A DNA stretch of 64,000 bases from Paraglaciecola sp. MB-3u-78 (GCF_002835935.1 NZ_PJCF01000003.1:310001-374000), one strand, 5' to 3'; numbered from the stretch's first letter, positions 16,744-26,739 are shown. Numbers and translations: made by a program. The notes: generated from the letters alone by a model not told the origin.

Positions 16744-17158
16744 GGTTTGTTAAAACAACAGAACATGCAAGGGAGCAAGAAATTGATTGGGTGATGGATG
16801 TGAATTTCATGGGGGTGGTGCGTTGTACTAAAGCGGTATTGCCTCATATGCGTAAGGCGCGCAGTGGGCATATTATTAATGTGACTTCTGTAGGTGGTTT
16901 AATAGGGCAACCATTTAACGAATTCTATTGCGCCTATTACAGAAATATATCGGTAATGCACAAAACAGAGCCGCCACAGAAGGGTTATACCAAACACCCC
17001 ATGCAGTCGCTGATGTGGTGATCCGTGTTGCTAAAAATAACGCTCCCCCTATTAGGATAAGAACTTCCGAATGGGCCGAAAACTTTGCTCAGTTAAAAAC
17101 CCATTGTGATCCCGATGGATTGAGACAACAGCAACTGATTGTGCAGAACTTACTGTAG
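16744..17158 (+). pseudogene. Short-chain dehydrogenase/reductase, doubly truncated
   Basis: The first piece encodes TEHAREQEIDWVMDVNFMGV, then VLPHMRKARSGHIINVTSVG with the catalytic-region Ser, and reaches the YxxxK neighbourhood (FNEFYCAYY). Then the frame shifts and a middle part of about 80 residues is lost; the second piece (YIGNAQNRAATEGLYQTPHA, VIRVAKNNAPPIRIRTSEWA) is the C-terminal end. The NAD-binding TGxxxGIG start is missing. It would be about 270 residues if whole. It is inactive. Confidence 0.65.
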
Positions 17159-17236
17159 GTTTCGAGGATCACTGAGATCAGAACAAGGTTAAATTCTGAA
17201 AACCTTGTTCTTGGCGTTAATTAGTTGCTCAATTAT

Positions 17237-18118
17237 CTAGGGCTGTATCACTAGGATATCGGTCTTTAATAATGCTAAGACTCCTTCGGCGGTATTACCC
17301 ATTAGTTTGGCCTTTAAGCCTTTGCGTCCAATACTACCAATAATCACTAGTCCCGCAGCGTGTTTTGAGGCGAGACTAGGTATCACCTTAGAGGCTGCGC
17401 CGGCTTTAATATGAATATTCTCCACTGGAATATGGTGATCTCCAAGCATCCCTTGAATGAGTGGAATATATTTCAATTTGGCTTCTTTAACAGCCGTTTT
17501 GGTATCAATTATGCCCAAATCTTTTAGTACAGGTGAGATAGGTAAACTGTAGCAAATATGCAATGGCATATTTGTGCTTGTAGCAAAGTTGATCCCTGCA
17601 TCAATCAATTTTTGATTGAGTGCTTGTTTTGCTTTGAAATGAGTACCTAAATCAAGTGTCACCATGATGGTTTGTTTTTTGCGCCACTTTTTTTCTGCCA
17701 CTAGCAAAGTGGGCACTAGGTTATTCCGTATCAAATGCCAATCCGTAGGCACATAAAAGGGCCCTTCGCTGCGGTGCCCTGTCTTAATAATCAAATCGTA
17801 GGATTGGGAGGCACAATGCTTTTTAACCCAGCCTACAATGTCTTTTTCCCATAACACTTCACTTGTTGATTTTGTTTGCAGACTTAATTTAGTCATTTGA
17901 CCATCGAGCCACTTTTGACCTGACGCAAGGATTTTATTCTGAACATCGAGCTGCTGTTCATTGTTTAATTTGGTATCTAGCGTAGCAAAATGCTCATAAT
18001 TAAAAGCCACAATATGAAGTTTCGCTCCATAACGGTCAACCAATGACTTTGCATGTGCCAGGGCACTTTGTTGCTTGTCTTGTTGATCTGATATGACCAA
18101 AATATTTTCAATTTTCAT
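17237..18118 (-). CDS. Tandem universal stress protein (UspE-like)
   Basis: A 293-residue protein with two Usp domains (about 1-145 and 150-293). The second carries the nucleotide-binding pattern G-2x-G-9x-G-x-T in IIGSIGRKGLKAKLMGNTAE near residues 263-282; the first domain has the related KTGHRSEGPFYVPTDW but no full motif, as in UspE. Usp proteins are cytosolic and help survival under starvation, oxidative or envelope stress. It stands alone between a decayed SDR and an unknown membrane protein, with no visible operon. Confidence 0.87.
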   Translation of the reverse strand: MKIENILVISDQQDKQQSALAHAKSLVDRYGAKLHIVAFNYEHFATLDTKLNNEQQLDVQNKILASGQKWLDGQMTKLSLQTKSTSEVLWEKDIVGWVKKHCASQSYDLIIKTGHRSEGPFYVPTDWHLIRNNLVPTLLVAEKKWRKKQTIMVTLDLGTHFKAKQALNQKLIDAGINFATSTNMPLHICYSLPISPVLKDLGIIDTKTAVKEAKLKYIPLIQGMLGDHHIPVENIHIKAGAASKVIPSLASKHAAGLVIIGSIGRKGLKAKLMGNTAEGVLALLKTDILVIQP

Positions 18119-18302
18119 CTGTGTTTCCTGAACATTTAACGAAAGTGTATATTAGCCATTTTAAGCAGAAAGGCATTTGATCTACAACAATAAATGGCAG
18201 TGGCGAAGCCAGTTAAGGAAAACATCGCCTTTACCGACTGAAAAAGTCAACGCCTCTGATATTTCGAGCTAAAGAATTTACTCTGACGTTAGTGACTTAA
18301 TG

Positions 18303-18659
18303 TTATTCCGTTTTGCAAATAACTTGGTTGTTTTCATTGACAGTAATCACTACTCTTTTGTGAATTTCATTATTTGTCACATAACCACAGCTGCCGAAAT
18401 ATACAGTTGAATTTTCATGTTTAAATTTGTAGCGGTAAACACCATCTTTTTGTTCAAGGGTATAGTGCAATGTGTTGTGCTCCCCATTCATTAGTGCCCC
18501 AAAATTCAAATTCGAGCTTGGTAAGGTGACTTCCATTTGTTCAGTAATACGACCAGAGTTATTGACTATGGTAATGCTAGGCATGACAAATACGCTTCCA
18601 TAATAGGCAACAGCTAATATCACAAGAAGTGAAATGACGAGTTTGATGATGAGTTTCAT
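18303..18659 (-). CDS. Unknown membrane-anchored protein
   Basis: A 118-residue protein with one N-terminal membrane helix (KLIIKLVISLLVILAVAYYG, about 2-21) and a periplasmic beta-rich tail. Two cysteines (in YFGSCGYV and near the end, VICKTE) could form a disulphide. The ATG is preceded by GGAAGT. I do not recognise a family. It is a plausible real gene because the coding quality is steady and the topology is simple; nothing in its surroundings suggests a job. Confidence 0.6.
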   Translation of the reverse strand: MKLIIKLVISLLVILAVAYYGSVFVMPSITIVNNSGRITEQMEVTLPSSNLNFGALMNGEHNTLHYTLEQKDGVYRYKFKHENSTVYFGSCGYVTNNEIHKRVVITVNENNQVICKTE

Positions 18660-18760
18660 ATAACTTCCATTGGTTTATAAGTGACCTAAGTTTACGAAAG
18701 TTACGAAGAAACTTATGAGTTTAGATAAATATTTTAGGCGATGTGCGGGTAACAAAAATG

Positions 18761-21724
18761 CTAAAGTTTGGTATCTGTGATAACTTTATTTCGGCCATTT
18801 TCTTTACCTAAATATAAATTCTTATCTGCCCGATTGATACAATCATCTAATTTTTCTGTTGGAAGAATTTGACTCACTCCGATGGTAACTGAAACATGAA
18901 TGTCTTGGCCTTCAAATTCAACAATATTCTGGTAGATGGCTAATCTAATCTTTTCAGCAATTTTTTGACCTTGTTGAATTTGGGTTTCAACAATCATCAT
19001 GATAAATTCTTCTCCGCCCCAGCGGGCCAACAAATCTTGCTGCCTAATCAGACTGTCCATTAATTTACCCGTTTCGACCAGTACTTTGTCACCACAGGCA
19101 TGACCATTAACATCGTTGACCTGTTTAAAAAAATCAATATCTACCAGCAAAATACAAAAAGGCTCGCCGCCGCGCTCAAATCTAGATGATTCTTGCAATG
19201 CATTGCTTCTATAGTCCCGACGATTCCTAAGGCCGGTTAAATCATCAATACTAGATAGGGTTAACAGTTTCTTATTCATCGTCTCTAACTCAGCTGTTCT
19301 TTCTTCAACCTGGATAGATAATAAATGAGATTGCTCCTTCAACGCATAAACGCGCCTTCGATAGGCACTTATTAACAGTGCTAATACGGTTATTATCCAT
19401 ATGGTTTTAGCCCAAGTCGTAAGCCACCAGGGCGGGACTACCGTTATTACTATTTGGCCAATGTTGTCACTCCAAACACCATCTTTATTGGTCCCTTTAA
19501 CTAATAATGTATAGCTACCATCATCGAGATTGGTATAAGTGGCAACTCTGTTTCCGGGTATGACTGTGTTCCATGTTGAATCAAAGCCTTCCAATTTGAA
19601 TGCATATTGATTTCTTTTGGGTGCAGAAAGATCGAGGGCACTAAATTCGATACTAAATACATTGTCTTCCGGCTGAAGTGTGACTTCTTTTGCCTGATAA
19701 ATGGGTGATTTAAGGGGGAAGATTTGATCATCTGTTTGTTGGACTGATATGGGATTACCTAAAATTGATAATTGCGTGAAAACAATCGGCGGGCGCCAAT
19801 CAGATTGAGCGACATCGCTTGGCTGAAAAAAGGTGATACCTGTAGGGCTGCCAAACAGTATTTCGCCGTCAATATTAGTCAAACTGCTATTGATGTAATA
19901 ACCTTCATTTTTTGCACCATTTTTACCACTAAAGTATTCAGGTTCGCCCCTTGACGTTGGGTCTAGTTTAGCCACTCCCTCAGTCGTGCTAGCCCAAACA
20001 TTGCCATGTATATCTTGCTCTATTCCACCTATTGATAATGTTGATAAATGGGATTTGGGAGCGACCTGCTGAAATGTAAATTCTTGTTGTTGCTCATCAA
20101 AATCTAACGTCATTATTCCTGAGCCTTGGGCACCAATCCAATAATGATCTTGTTGTGATTTTGAAATCCAAGTAACCACCCGTGGACTGCGCTGAGAAGG
20201 CTTTCTATCAGGTGAATATAAATTTAAAAGTTCACCTGTATGTTTGTTGACCCTTATGAGTCCTTCCATAGTGCCAGCCCAAGCGAATCCACCAGTATCC
20301 ACCAAAATCTTAGTAATGCTGCCCATTTGCCAGTGATTCAAAACTTGGTGAGTTGTTCCGTCTACATAGAACAGACCATTATTAAAGTCACCGACCCAAA
20401 CGTTTCCAATGTCGTCAGTTGACAAGGTATAAATCATAGAGCCATGAATGTTAGTCACATATTTAAGATATTTTTGGTTTTCAGTCAGATAAGCCAAACC
20501 AGAGCGAGTGCCAACCCAGATTTTATTGTTTGTATTGGCATAAGCAATCGACATGATGCTATTTTCCTCTAGGATGCTTGGGCCATCTAGTGGGTTTTTG
20601 AAGTTCCATGGCCCGGTTATTTTTCCCTTGATATCACGTTTCCATAAGCCTTCAGGAGTGCCAAACCAAATATTACCATTTGCATCATTCGCCATTCCTC
20701 TGGTTGTTTTACTGTCTCCGGCATTAAGTGTTTTAAACTGTAGGCCATTGGGGTCAAATTTTGAAAATCCAGAAGTCCAAGTTCCTTGCCAAATCAACCC
20801 AGAGCGACTCTCATAAGTCCTAGTCATATGGCTGGCACTGAGTAAACTAGATGTATCGGTGTTATGTTTCAGATTGGTTGTGACAGAATTTAATTCGAGT
20901 CGCGTTATGGTTAGTCCATCTAGTGTACTAATCCAAATGTCGCCATTGCGGAGTTGTTTTATAGATGAAATAGCTCGTCTTGAAAGTTCTAATGATAATG
21001 TTTTTAACGGTCTTATAATGTGTTCTAAGTCAGCCGTATCATCTTTTACATAAATTCCTTTGCCGTTTGTGGAAAACCAGATCTTATGCTGGTCAATAAG
21101 TTCGATGTCGGTGACTTCAACATTTTTTAAATCTGCAACAGTGTATAGCGGTTCATCCTCTTTAAATCCATACAATCCCTGATTTGTCGCCAGCCAAATG
21201 ACACCATTTATATCTTGTTGAATATCTTGAACACGGAAATTAATGTTATTACTAAATTTTATATGTACAAAGGAATTAGTCGTTTCTTGGAATTTAAACA
21301 ATCCTAAATTTGTGCCAGCCCACAATTGTCCTGTTCTATCATAAACAACGGTTGCAACAAAATGGTGCTGCTGTCCTTTAGAGTCGATGAGAGGATAGTG
21401 GAAAAAACGGTCAGACTTATGTTCATATCGACTTATGCCGCTGGAACTGGCCGCCCAAATATCACCACTATCTCTATTAACTGCCAACTTATACACGAAA
21501 TCGCCGATCGGACCCGAACCATCAAGATTTTTATCTTTTTTATATTGAACAAAATTGTAGCCATCAAATCGATTGACCCCATTTTGAGTAGAGAACCACA
21601 TAAATCCGATATTGTCTTCGACGATATCGGATACCGTAATTTGAGATAAACCATCTTCAACTGATAGATGCGTGAAATGCGTTGGCACAATAGGAGTTGC
21701 CAAGGTGATTGTTGCGATAAACAA
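18761..21724 (-). CDS. Reg_prop beta-propeller sensor with GGDEF diguanylate cyclase
   Basis: A 987-residue sensor. After a signal region, about residues 15-650 form two Reg_prop propellers with repeats such as GFMWFSTQNGVNRFDG and IWVGTRSGLAYL. A Y_Y_Y domain follows (LDLSAPKRNQYAFKLEGFD, about 690-755), then one membrane helix (ITVLALLISAYRRRVYAL) and a coiled coil, and a GGDEF domain at about 825-985 with the active GGEEF site (RWGGEEFIMM) and LYLGKENGRN. It probably makes cyclic di-GMP in response to a periplasmic ligand, often a polysaccharide in this family. The start is odd: the frame is open upstream but has no ATG; the hydrophobic signal seems to begin before the TTG used here (see findings). 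Confidence 0.9.
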   Translation of the reverse strand: MFIATITLATPIVPTHFTHLSVEDGLSQITVSDIVEDNIGFMWFSTQNGVNRFDGYNFVQYKKDKNLDGSGPIGDFVYKLAVNRDSGDIWAASSSGISRYEHKSDRFFHYPLIDSKGQQHHFVATVVYDRTGQLWAGTNLGLFKFQETTNSFVHIKFSNNINFRVQDIQQDINGVIWLATNQGLYGFKEDEPLYTVADLKNVEVTDIELIDQHKIWFSTNGKGIYVKDDTADLEHIIRPLKTLSLELSRRAISSIKQLRNGDIWISTLDGLTITRLELNSVTTNLKHNTDTSSLLSASHMTRTYESRSGLIWQGTWTSGFSKFDPNGLQFKTLNAGDSKTTRGMANDANGNIWFGTPEGLWKRDIKGKITGPWNFKNPLDGPSILEENSIMSIAYANTNNKIWVGTRSGLAYLTENQKYLKYVTNIHGSMIYTLSTDDIGNVWVGDFNNGLFYVDGTTHQVLNHWQMGSITKILVDTGGFAWAGTMEGLIRVNKHTGELLNLYSPDRKPSQRSPRVVTWISKSQQDHYWIGAQGSGIMTLDFDEQQQEFTFQQVAPKSHLSTLSIGGIEQDIHGNVWASTTEGVAKLDPTSRGEPEYFSGKNGAKNEGYYINSSLTNIDGEILFGSPTGITFFQPSDVAQSDWRPPIVFTQLSILGNPISVQQTDDQIFPLKSPIYQAKEVTLQPEDNVFSIEFSALDLSAPKRNQYAFKLEGFDSTWNTVIPGNRVATYTNLDDGSYTLLVKGTNKDGVWSDNIGQIVITVVPPWWLTTWAKTIWIITVLALLISAYRRRVYALKEQSHLLSIQVEERTAELETMNKKLLTLSSIDDLTGLRNRRDYRSNALQESSRFERGGEPFCILLVDIDFFKQVNDVNGHACGDKVLVETGKLMDSLIRQQDLLARWGGEEFIMMIVETQIQQGQKIAEKIRLAIYQNIVEFEGQDIHVSVTIGVSQILPTEKLDDCINRADKNLYLGKENGRNKVITDTKL

Positions 21725-21762
21725 AAAGAATAATATAGCAAATGGTAAACAGATTTTTGCAC

Positions 21763-22269
21763 TTGCTTTACAACTAATTATGCATGCAATAATAGTGATA
21801 CTCCATCGCCCTGTGAGTGATCTACATTCAATCAGAAATAACTTTAAATCAAGTTTTTATATTACAAATTTGAGAAACTGAACAATAAACACTTTTTAAA
21901 TTTCTTGTTAAATATATTTTTTGAATATTATTGTGATACGACTAAGAATATTAAGTGTGTCTGATTATAAATTGACTCGAATAGAATGATGATAATTAAA
22001 CATATGTAGGTTTTAGCAACCAAAAAGCTAAAACATGGCAGCGCACTGCCTTTGAATATTCACTTTCAGATGCTATTTGGAGAGTAAAGTGTCACCCTTC
22101 GTCATTGTCACAAAATCAACGCCTCTGTGACTTTCGATCCAAAGGTTTACTTTTACCCCAGATACGATTGAATTACTGGTCAGGGTTAAATACAAGTGCA
22201 GCGCTGACTCATTGCCCAATTTAGTGATAAAGTCTCGGTTATGTTAGAGACGTTATGGAGTGGTAAGGC
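21763..22269. other. Non-coding region between the divergent sensor genes
   Basis: AT-rich; no gene seen. A segment near 22113-22135 (TCAACGCCTCTG then CTTTCGA) resembles 18247-18270, but the match is too short to call a repeat family. Confidence 0.35.
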
Positions 22270-23610
22270 ATGTTAAATATCAAGGAAGTGATGGAGGTTA
22301 TACGTTCATTAAAAATGAGTTATGGAGACGATTTTTTTCATTCTTTAATTCTGCATTTACATAAAATTATTGGCTCTGAGTATACTTTTATAGCGCGTAT
22401 TGATGCTGAAAAGATGACTTCAAAAACGATTGCATTTGCTACCCACCAAGGGATCCAAGAAAATTTTGAATATGCCTTAGAATCTTCACCTTGTTTCAAC
22501 GTTTATCATGACACTATTTGTGTCTATCCTACCAATGTTTGTGCTAAGTACCCAGCAGACCAATTATTAGTTGATATGAATATTAAGGGTTATGTTGGGA
22601 TACCTTTGCATGACTCAAGTGGGACTATTGTTGGCTTGATGGTTGGATTGTTTGAACATTCAATTCAAGACCCAGAAATGGTTTTAGATACTTTTCAATT
22701 CTTTGAAGGGCGAATCTCGGCCGAGTTAGAGCGCAACAATATGGTTCAGGAATTGAAAAACCTGAATGCCGATTTAGAAGGTATGGTAGGTGCCAGAACT
22801 CTAGAGCTTCAAGAGGCTTTGAATTCACTCGAAGCAACCCAAGAACAAATGATAGAGCAAGAGAAACTCGCATCTTTGGGGCGCCTAGTTGCTGGTGTCG
22901 CACACGAAATTAATACACCTCTGAGTGTGGCAATCTTAGCCAACTCAACATTAGAAAGTAGTGTTAATTTATTATTGTCATCTTTTAATTCTGAGACACT
23001 CACCAAACAAAACCTTAAAAAGTATTGCTCACAAATTGCAGAAGCCTCTTCGCTGATTAGTTACAACTTAAGCCGGTCTGCAGAATTAGTCATGAACTTC
23101 AAACAAATTTCTAGCGAACAAATTAATGATGAAGTCAACAGAATCGATTTACATCAGTGGATACCTGCTGTGATGTCAAGTTTGTCGCCACTTGCTAAAA
23201 AAAACGGAATCGTTTTAAGTGTTGAGTCATCTGCTGACTCTCTAGACATTTCTACCTTTCCTGCAAAACTCTATCAAGTCATCATCAATATTGTGACTAA
23301 TGCTATTCATCATGGCTTTAATGATCGACTGAATAAGCAACCGAAAACCTGCACTCTCAAGTACTATTTTGATGAAAGTGGGAAAATTAAAATCCACATA
23401 ACAGATAATGGGAAAGGCATAAATCAAGCCACTTTAGATCGCATTTATGAGCCTTTTTTTACTACAACAAGAGGCAGTGGAGGCACAGGGTTGGGAATGA
23501 GTATTGTGTATAATCTTGTCAACGGTCCATTACAGGGCAATGTTATTGTTAGCAGTGTTGAAGGCTCGGGAACCGAAGTGACGCTGGAGTTACCACTAAA
23601 ACTGAAGTGA
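22270..23610 (+). CDS. GAF-domain sensor histidine kinase
   Basis: A 446-residue soluble kinase: no membrane helix, a GAF-like N-terminal domain (about 10-150, FHSLILHLHKIIGSEYTFIA, GYVGIPLHDSSGTIVGLMVG), a coiled coil (about 155-205), an H box with His212 in VAGVAHEINTPLSVAILANS, and an HATPase domain with N, G1 and G2 boxes (NIVTNAIHHG, DNGKGINQ, GSGGTGLGMSIVYNL). The GAF domain could bind a small molecule. The ATG has TAAGG upstream. No response regulator is next to it, so it is an orphan kinase. Confidence 0.88.
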   Translation: MLNIKEVMEVIRSLKMSYGDDFFHSLILHLHKIIGSEYTFIARIDAEKMTSKTIAFATHQGIQENFEYALESSPCFNVYHDTICVYPTNVCAKYPADQLLVDMNIKGYVGIPLHDSSGTIVGLMVGLFEHSIQDPEMVLDTFQFFEGRISAELERNNMVQELKNLNADLEGMVGARTLELQEALNSLEATQEQMIEQEKLASLGRLVAGVAHEINTPLSVAILANSTLESSVNLLLSSFNSETLTKQNLKKYCSQIAEASSLISYNLSRSAELVMNFKQISSEQINDEVNRIDLHQWIPAVMSSLSPLAKKNGIVLSVESSADSLDISTFPAKLYQVIINIVTNAIHHGFNDRLNKQPKTCTLKYYFDESGKIKIHITDNGKGINQATLDRIYEPFFTTTRGSGGTGLGMSIVYNLVNGPLQGNVIVSSVEGSGTEVTLELPLKLK

Positions 23611-23790
23611 ACAATAAAAATCATGAAGACAAAGTGAATGTTTTTACAAATCTATTTTATCTTATACGGATTGGTATTAAATATGGTCTTGATGTTTAAC
23701 TCCTTACCAAGGGACCTTGTGGTTAATTGATAACAGTTCAACCTAGATTAGGCGCTTTGCTTTATTCAAAAACTTGTTTTGGACTTTGAC

Positions 23791-25143
23791 TCAAAACGTC
23801 ATTCTAAAAACTGTCCCACCTGCTTCTTTTACTTCATATTGAATTGCGCCACCATGGGCCAGCATGATTTGTCGTGTCAGAGCTAAACCTACACCTGAGC
23901 CTTGTTGTTTAGTGGTGTAAAAAGGTACAAAGATTTTGTTGCCAATCTCATCAGGGATACCTTTGCCATTGTCGCTTACTTCGATGACTAGGTGCCCCCT
24001 TTTGTTTAACAATGCGTTTAAGCTAACTTTAGGGGATGTGCAGTTTTCAACGGCATGTTCGGCGTTTTGTAATAGATTCAGCAAGACTTGTTCTAACATG
24101 TCTTTATCGACTGTGACTTCAAGTTCAGATGGTTCTACTTTGATTTGTACTTCTATGCCTTTTTCATTCCATTGTTGTGTGGCTAACGAGCAACTTTGCT
24201 GAAACAAAGTTGCGACCTTGATTTTATTTTTATTGGGGCTAGGAAGCCTCGTTAATTGTCGGTAGCTGCTAACAAACTGAATCAAACCATCACTGCGTCT
24301 GGCGACTGTTTCGACTGCTTGTGAGATATCTTGCAGGTCTTCGCTAAGCTCAGGGTAAGCGTCTGCTTTGTGTTTGCAGTCTGCAACTAAATCTACTGTG
24401 GTTTTGGCCAAAGAGGCGACAGGGGTGATGCTATTCATGATTTCATGGGTTAACACTTTTACTAAATCTTGCCATGCATGAAGTTGTGCAATATCCAATT
24501 CGCTTTGTATGTCTTGCATGCTTACTAGTATTTCCTGTTTATTGGGCGTAAGTATTTGTGTGGCTGAGATACTTAATTGATGCTCCATGCCGTCAATCGT
24601 AAAATTCACTAAACGTCTTTCCCCTGGTTTGACTGCTGATAGGTGTTTAGCAAACTCTTCACCGAAAGGTTTTAAGTCGCTCAATTTAGTCACATGATTG
24701 GCACCAAATAATTTGCGAGCCGCATTATTCCACAGTGTAAGTAAGCCATCACTACTAATGCTTATTAGTGGCACCGGAACATGTTCTACAATGGCTTTGA
24801 GGTGTCGCTGTTGCTCTTCTTGAGCACAGCGTACCGTTTGAAAGCGTTGAAGTATGTCAGTAAACGCACTGCCCAACTCACCAAAGCCTGAACCTAAAGA
24901 CGACAGGTCAAAGCGCTGTGAATAATCGGCGTACCGTGCAGCGTCTAAAAAACGGACTAATTCTGCGTTAGTTTTAGATACAAAGCGCACCAAAGATAGG
25001 CTTTGAAATCCCAGTAAAATAACGGCGATTAAGGTAGTTGCATGATAACCCTGTGCGCTAATTAGTATGCTCAGTAGCAGCAGGTTAGCCATCACCAAGA
25101 TAGTGCGAATTGCGATAAATATTGAGAATTGTTTAAAGCCCAT
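23791..25143 (-). CDS. NtrY-type membrane histidine kinase
   Basis: A 450-residue kinase. Two membrane helices lie at about 8-30 and 35-52, followed by a HAMP-like linker, a PAS domain (about 115-210, VPVPLISISSDGLLTLWNNA), His233 in VKVLTHEIMNSITPVASLAK and an HATPase domain (NLLQNAEHAVEN, VSDNGKGIPDEIG, YTTKQQGSGVGLALTRQIML). The first helix pair has almost no periplasmic loop, so it probably senses from within the membrane. It overlaps the start-proximal regulator gene by 11 bp and is co-transcribed with it. The pair lies head to head with an efflux operon. Confidence 0.93.
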   Translation of the reverse strand: MGFKQFSIFIAIRTILVMANLLLLSILISAQGYHATTLIAVILLGFQSLSLVRFVSKTNAELVRFLDAARYADYSQRFDLSSLGSGFGELGSAFTDILQRFQTVRCAQEEQQRHLKAIVEHVPVPLISISSDGLLTLWNNAARKLFGANHVTKLSDLKPFGEEFAKHLSAVKPGERRLVNFTIDGMEHQLSISATQILTPNKQEILVSMQDIQSELDIAQLHAWQDLVKVLTHEIMNSITPVASLAKTTVDLVADCKHKADAYPELSEDLQDISQAVETVARRSDGLIQFVSSYRQLTRLPSPNKNKIKVATLFQQSCSLATQQWNEKGIEVQIKVEPSELEVTVDKDMLEQVLLNLLQNAEHAVENCTSPKVSLNALLNKRGHLVIEVSDNGKGIPDEIGNKIFVPFYTTKQQGSGVGLALTRQIMLAHGGAIQYEVKEAGGTVFRMTF

Positions 25144-26533
25144 GTTTTTCCATCCTGCGATATAACGCTGCCCGAGTGAGACCTAATGCTTTAGCAGTAT
25201 GACTAATGTTGTAACGATATTGTCTTAAAGCCGTTTCAATGGTCGATTTTTCGATCTTGTCGAGATTAAGCTCAGATGTTTCTACTGATAATTGAGTGCT
25301 GCTTGGTGCAGTTGTGATTGTTGGTTTAGTGACGTGACTTAGCTGAAAGTCGTCGGGAGATAATTGCTCTGACTCAGATAGAATGATGGCTCTTTCAATT
25401 GCATGACGTAATGCACGAACATTACCGGGCCACGGATAATGTTTGATCATGTTTAGTGCATTAGCAGCGATGGTCTTTTCTGGTTTTTTATATTTTCTAG
25501 AGTAGAAGGCGACGTAGTGGTTTGCGATAGGTTCAATATCGGCCACTCTGTCACGCAATGGCGGTAAGGTGATTTCTACTGTGTTTAAGCGAAACAACAA
25601 GTCCTGACGAAATCGAGATTCATTGTTTAAATCTTGTTTAGGTATATTGGTGGCGGTGATGACTCTCACATCAAAGGCGATGGCTTTGTTGGTGCCAAGA
25701 GGTGTGACTTTTCTTTGTTCTAAAATAGTCAGTAATTTAGCTTGCAGGTGTAATGGCAAATTACCTACCTCGTCTAAAAATAATGTGCCGCCGTTAGCTG
25801 CTTGCAAACGCCCCACGCGATGCTCATTTGCGCCTGTGAATGCGCCTTTCTTATGGCCAAATAATTCACTTTCGAATAAGGTTTCTGACATGGCGCCTAA
25901 ATCAACCGACATAAATACTTGATCAGTGCGCAAACTTTGGCGGTGTAACTCTCTGGCAACCAACTCCTTTCCAGTACCGTTTTCTCCTAAAATCAATACG
26001 TTTGCATCAGTAGGCGCACTTTTTTCTATTAACGAGTGAACGTGTTGCATCACAGCAGATTGGGCTAGTAGGGGTTGTTGCTGTGCGTTATTGGTATCCA
26101 GAGCAAGTAGTTGATTAGTATGCCGTAATTCAGTGGCTTCATTACGTGTTTTGCCCAACAACACAGCAGTGGTTAAGGTGGCGACCAATTTTTCGTTTTG
26201 CCAAGGTTTGGCGACAAAATCGGTAGCGCCTAATTTCATAGCCTCTACGGCAACATCAATACCGCCGTGTGCGGTGATAAGTACCACCACACTTTGTGGA
26301 TCTATTTCCAGAATTTTTTTCAGCCAATTGTAACCTTGGGCGCCAGAACTTTCACCGGGGCTGAAATTCATATCAAGCAAAACGGCGTCAAAGCGATTAT
26401 CCGCCATGAGTTTTGGAATATTTTGTGGGGAGTTGCAGATCATTACCTGACTAAAATGTCTTTTTAATAATAATTTCCCTGCGGTTAATATGTCCTGATC
26501 ATCATCGACAATCAGTATTTTGCCTTCTATCAC
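25133..26533 (-). CDS. Sigma-54-dependent response regulator (NtrC family)
   Basis: A 466-residue activator. Residues 1-125 form the receiver, with phosphoacceptor Asp54 in AVLLDMNFS and the acid pocket at 10-12. The AAA+ domain has Walker A GENGTGKE at 183-190, the sigma-54 contact loop GAFTGA at 230-235 and Walker B LFLDEVGN. A Fis-type helix-turn-helix ends the protein (IETALRQYRYNISHTAKALG then LYRRMEKHGL). It is thus able to open sigma-54 promoters. The partner kinase follows and overlaps it. The divergent HlyD/ABC operon has a plausible sigma-54 promoter, so that operon is the likely target. Confidence 0.95.
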   Translation of the reverse strand: MIEGKILIVDDDQDILTAGKLLLKRHFSQVMICNSPQNIPKLMADNRFDAVLLDMNFSPGESSGAQGYNWLKKILEIDPQSVVVLITAHGGIDVAVEAMKLGATDFVAKPWQNEKLVATLTTAVLLGKTRNEATELRHTNQLLALDTNNAQQQPLLAQSAVMQHVHSLIEKSAPTDANVLILGENGTGKELVARELHRQSLRTDQVFMSVDLGAMSETLFESELFGHKKGAFTGANEHRVGRLQAANGGTLFLDEVGNLPLHLQAKLLTILEQRKVTPLGTNKAIAFDVRVITATNIPKQDLNNESRFRQDLLFRLNTVEITLPPLRDRVADIEPIANHYVAFYSRKYKKPEKTIAANALNMIKHYPWPGNVRALRHAIERAIILSESEQLSPDDFQLSHVTKPTITTAPSSTQLSVETSELNLDKIEKSTIETALRQYRYNISHTAKALGLTRAALYRRMEKHGL

Positions 26534-26577
26534 TATCAGGTTACCTCTGTAAATAACACAGCTTCATGTGTTCATTA

Positions 26578-26605
26578 TCGTACACTACTGTTCGAATTCG
26601 TACAC
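26578..26605. promoter_or_regulatory. Candidate enhancer: two TCGTACAC direct repeats 20 bp apart
   Basis: TCGTACAC occurs at 26578-26585 and again at 26598-26605, two helical turns apart, roughly 65-90 bp upstream of the candidate sigma-54 promoter. That is the usual place for binding sites of an NtrC-like activator. The first copy also closes a GTGT-N10-ACAC dyad (26568-26585). Binding is inferred from position only. Confidence 0.45.
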
Positions 26606-26667
26606 ATCTCAAGTGTAAATAAGTAGCGAATAATATATAAATACAATAAAAACAATAAGATAGGTTT

Positions 26668-26683
26668 TGGAACGATACTTGAT
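26668..26683 (+). promoter_or_regulatory. Candidate sigma-54 promoter of the efflux operon
   Basis: TGGAAC-N5-TTGAT matches the -24/-12 pattern (TGGCAC-N5-TTGCA) with correct spacing; the -12 GC is GA here, which weakens it. It lies about 57 bp before the HlyD start, behind the candidate enhancer, and divergent from a sigma-54 activator gene. Confidence 0.5.
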
Positions 26684-26739
26684 ATAACACTATCAATATA
26701 AACAAATTAGCCATCATTGCTACTGTCTAGGACGTCAAT

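Noticed and set aside
18247-22135. Similar short sequences near 18247 and 22113 (TCAACGCCTCTG)
   Set aside because: Only about 12 identical bases plus scattered matches; too short to call a repeat or operator.
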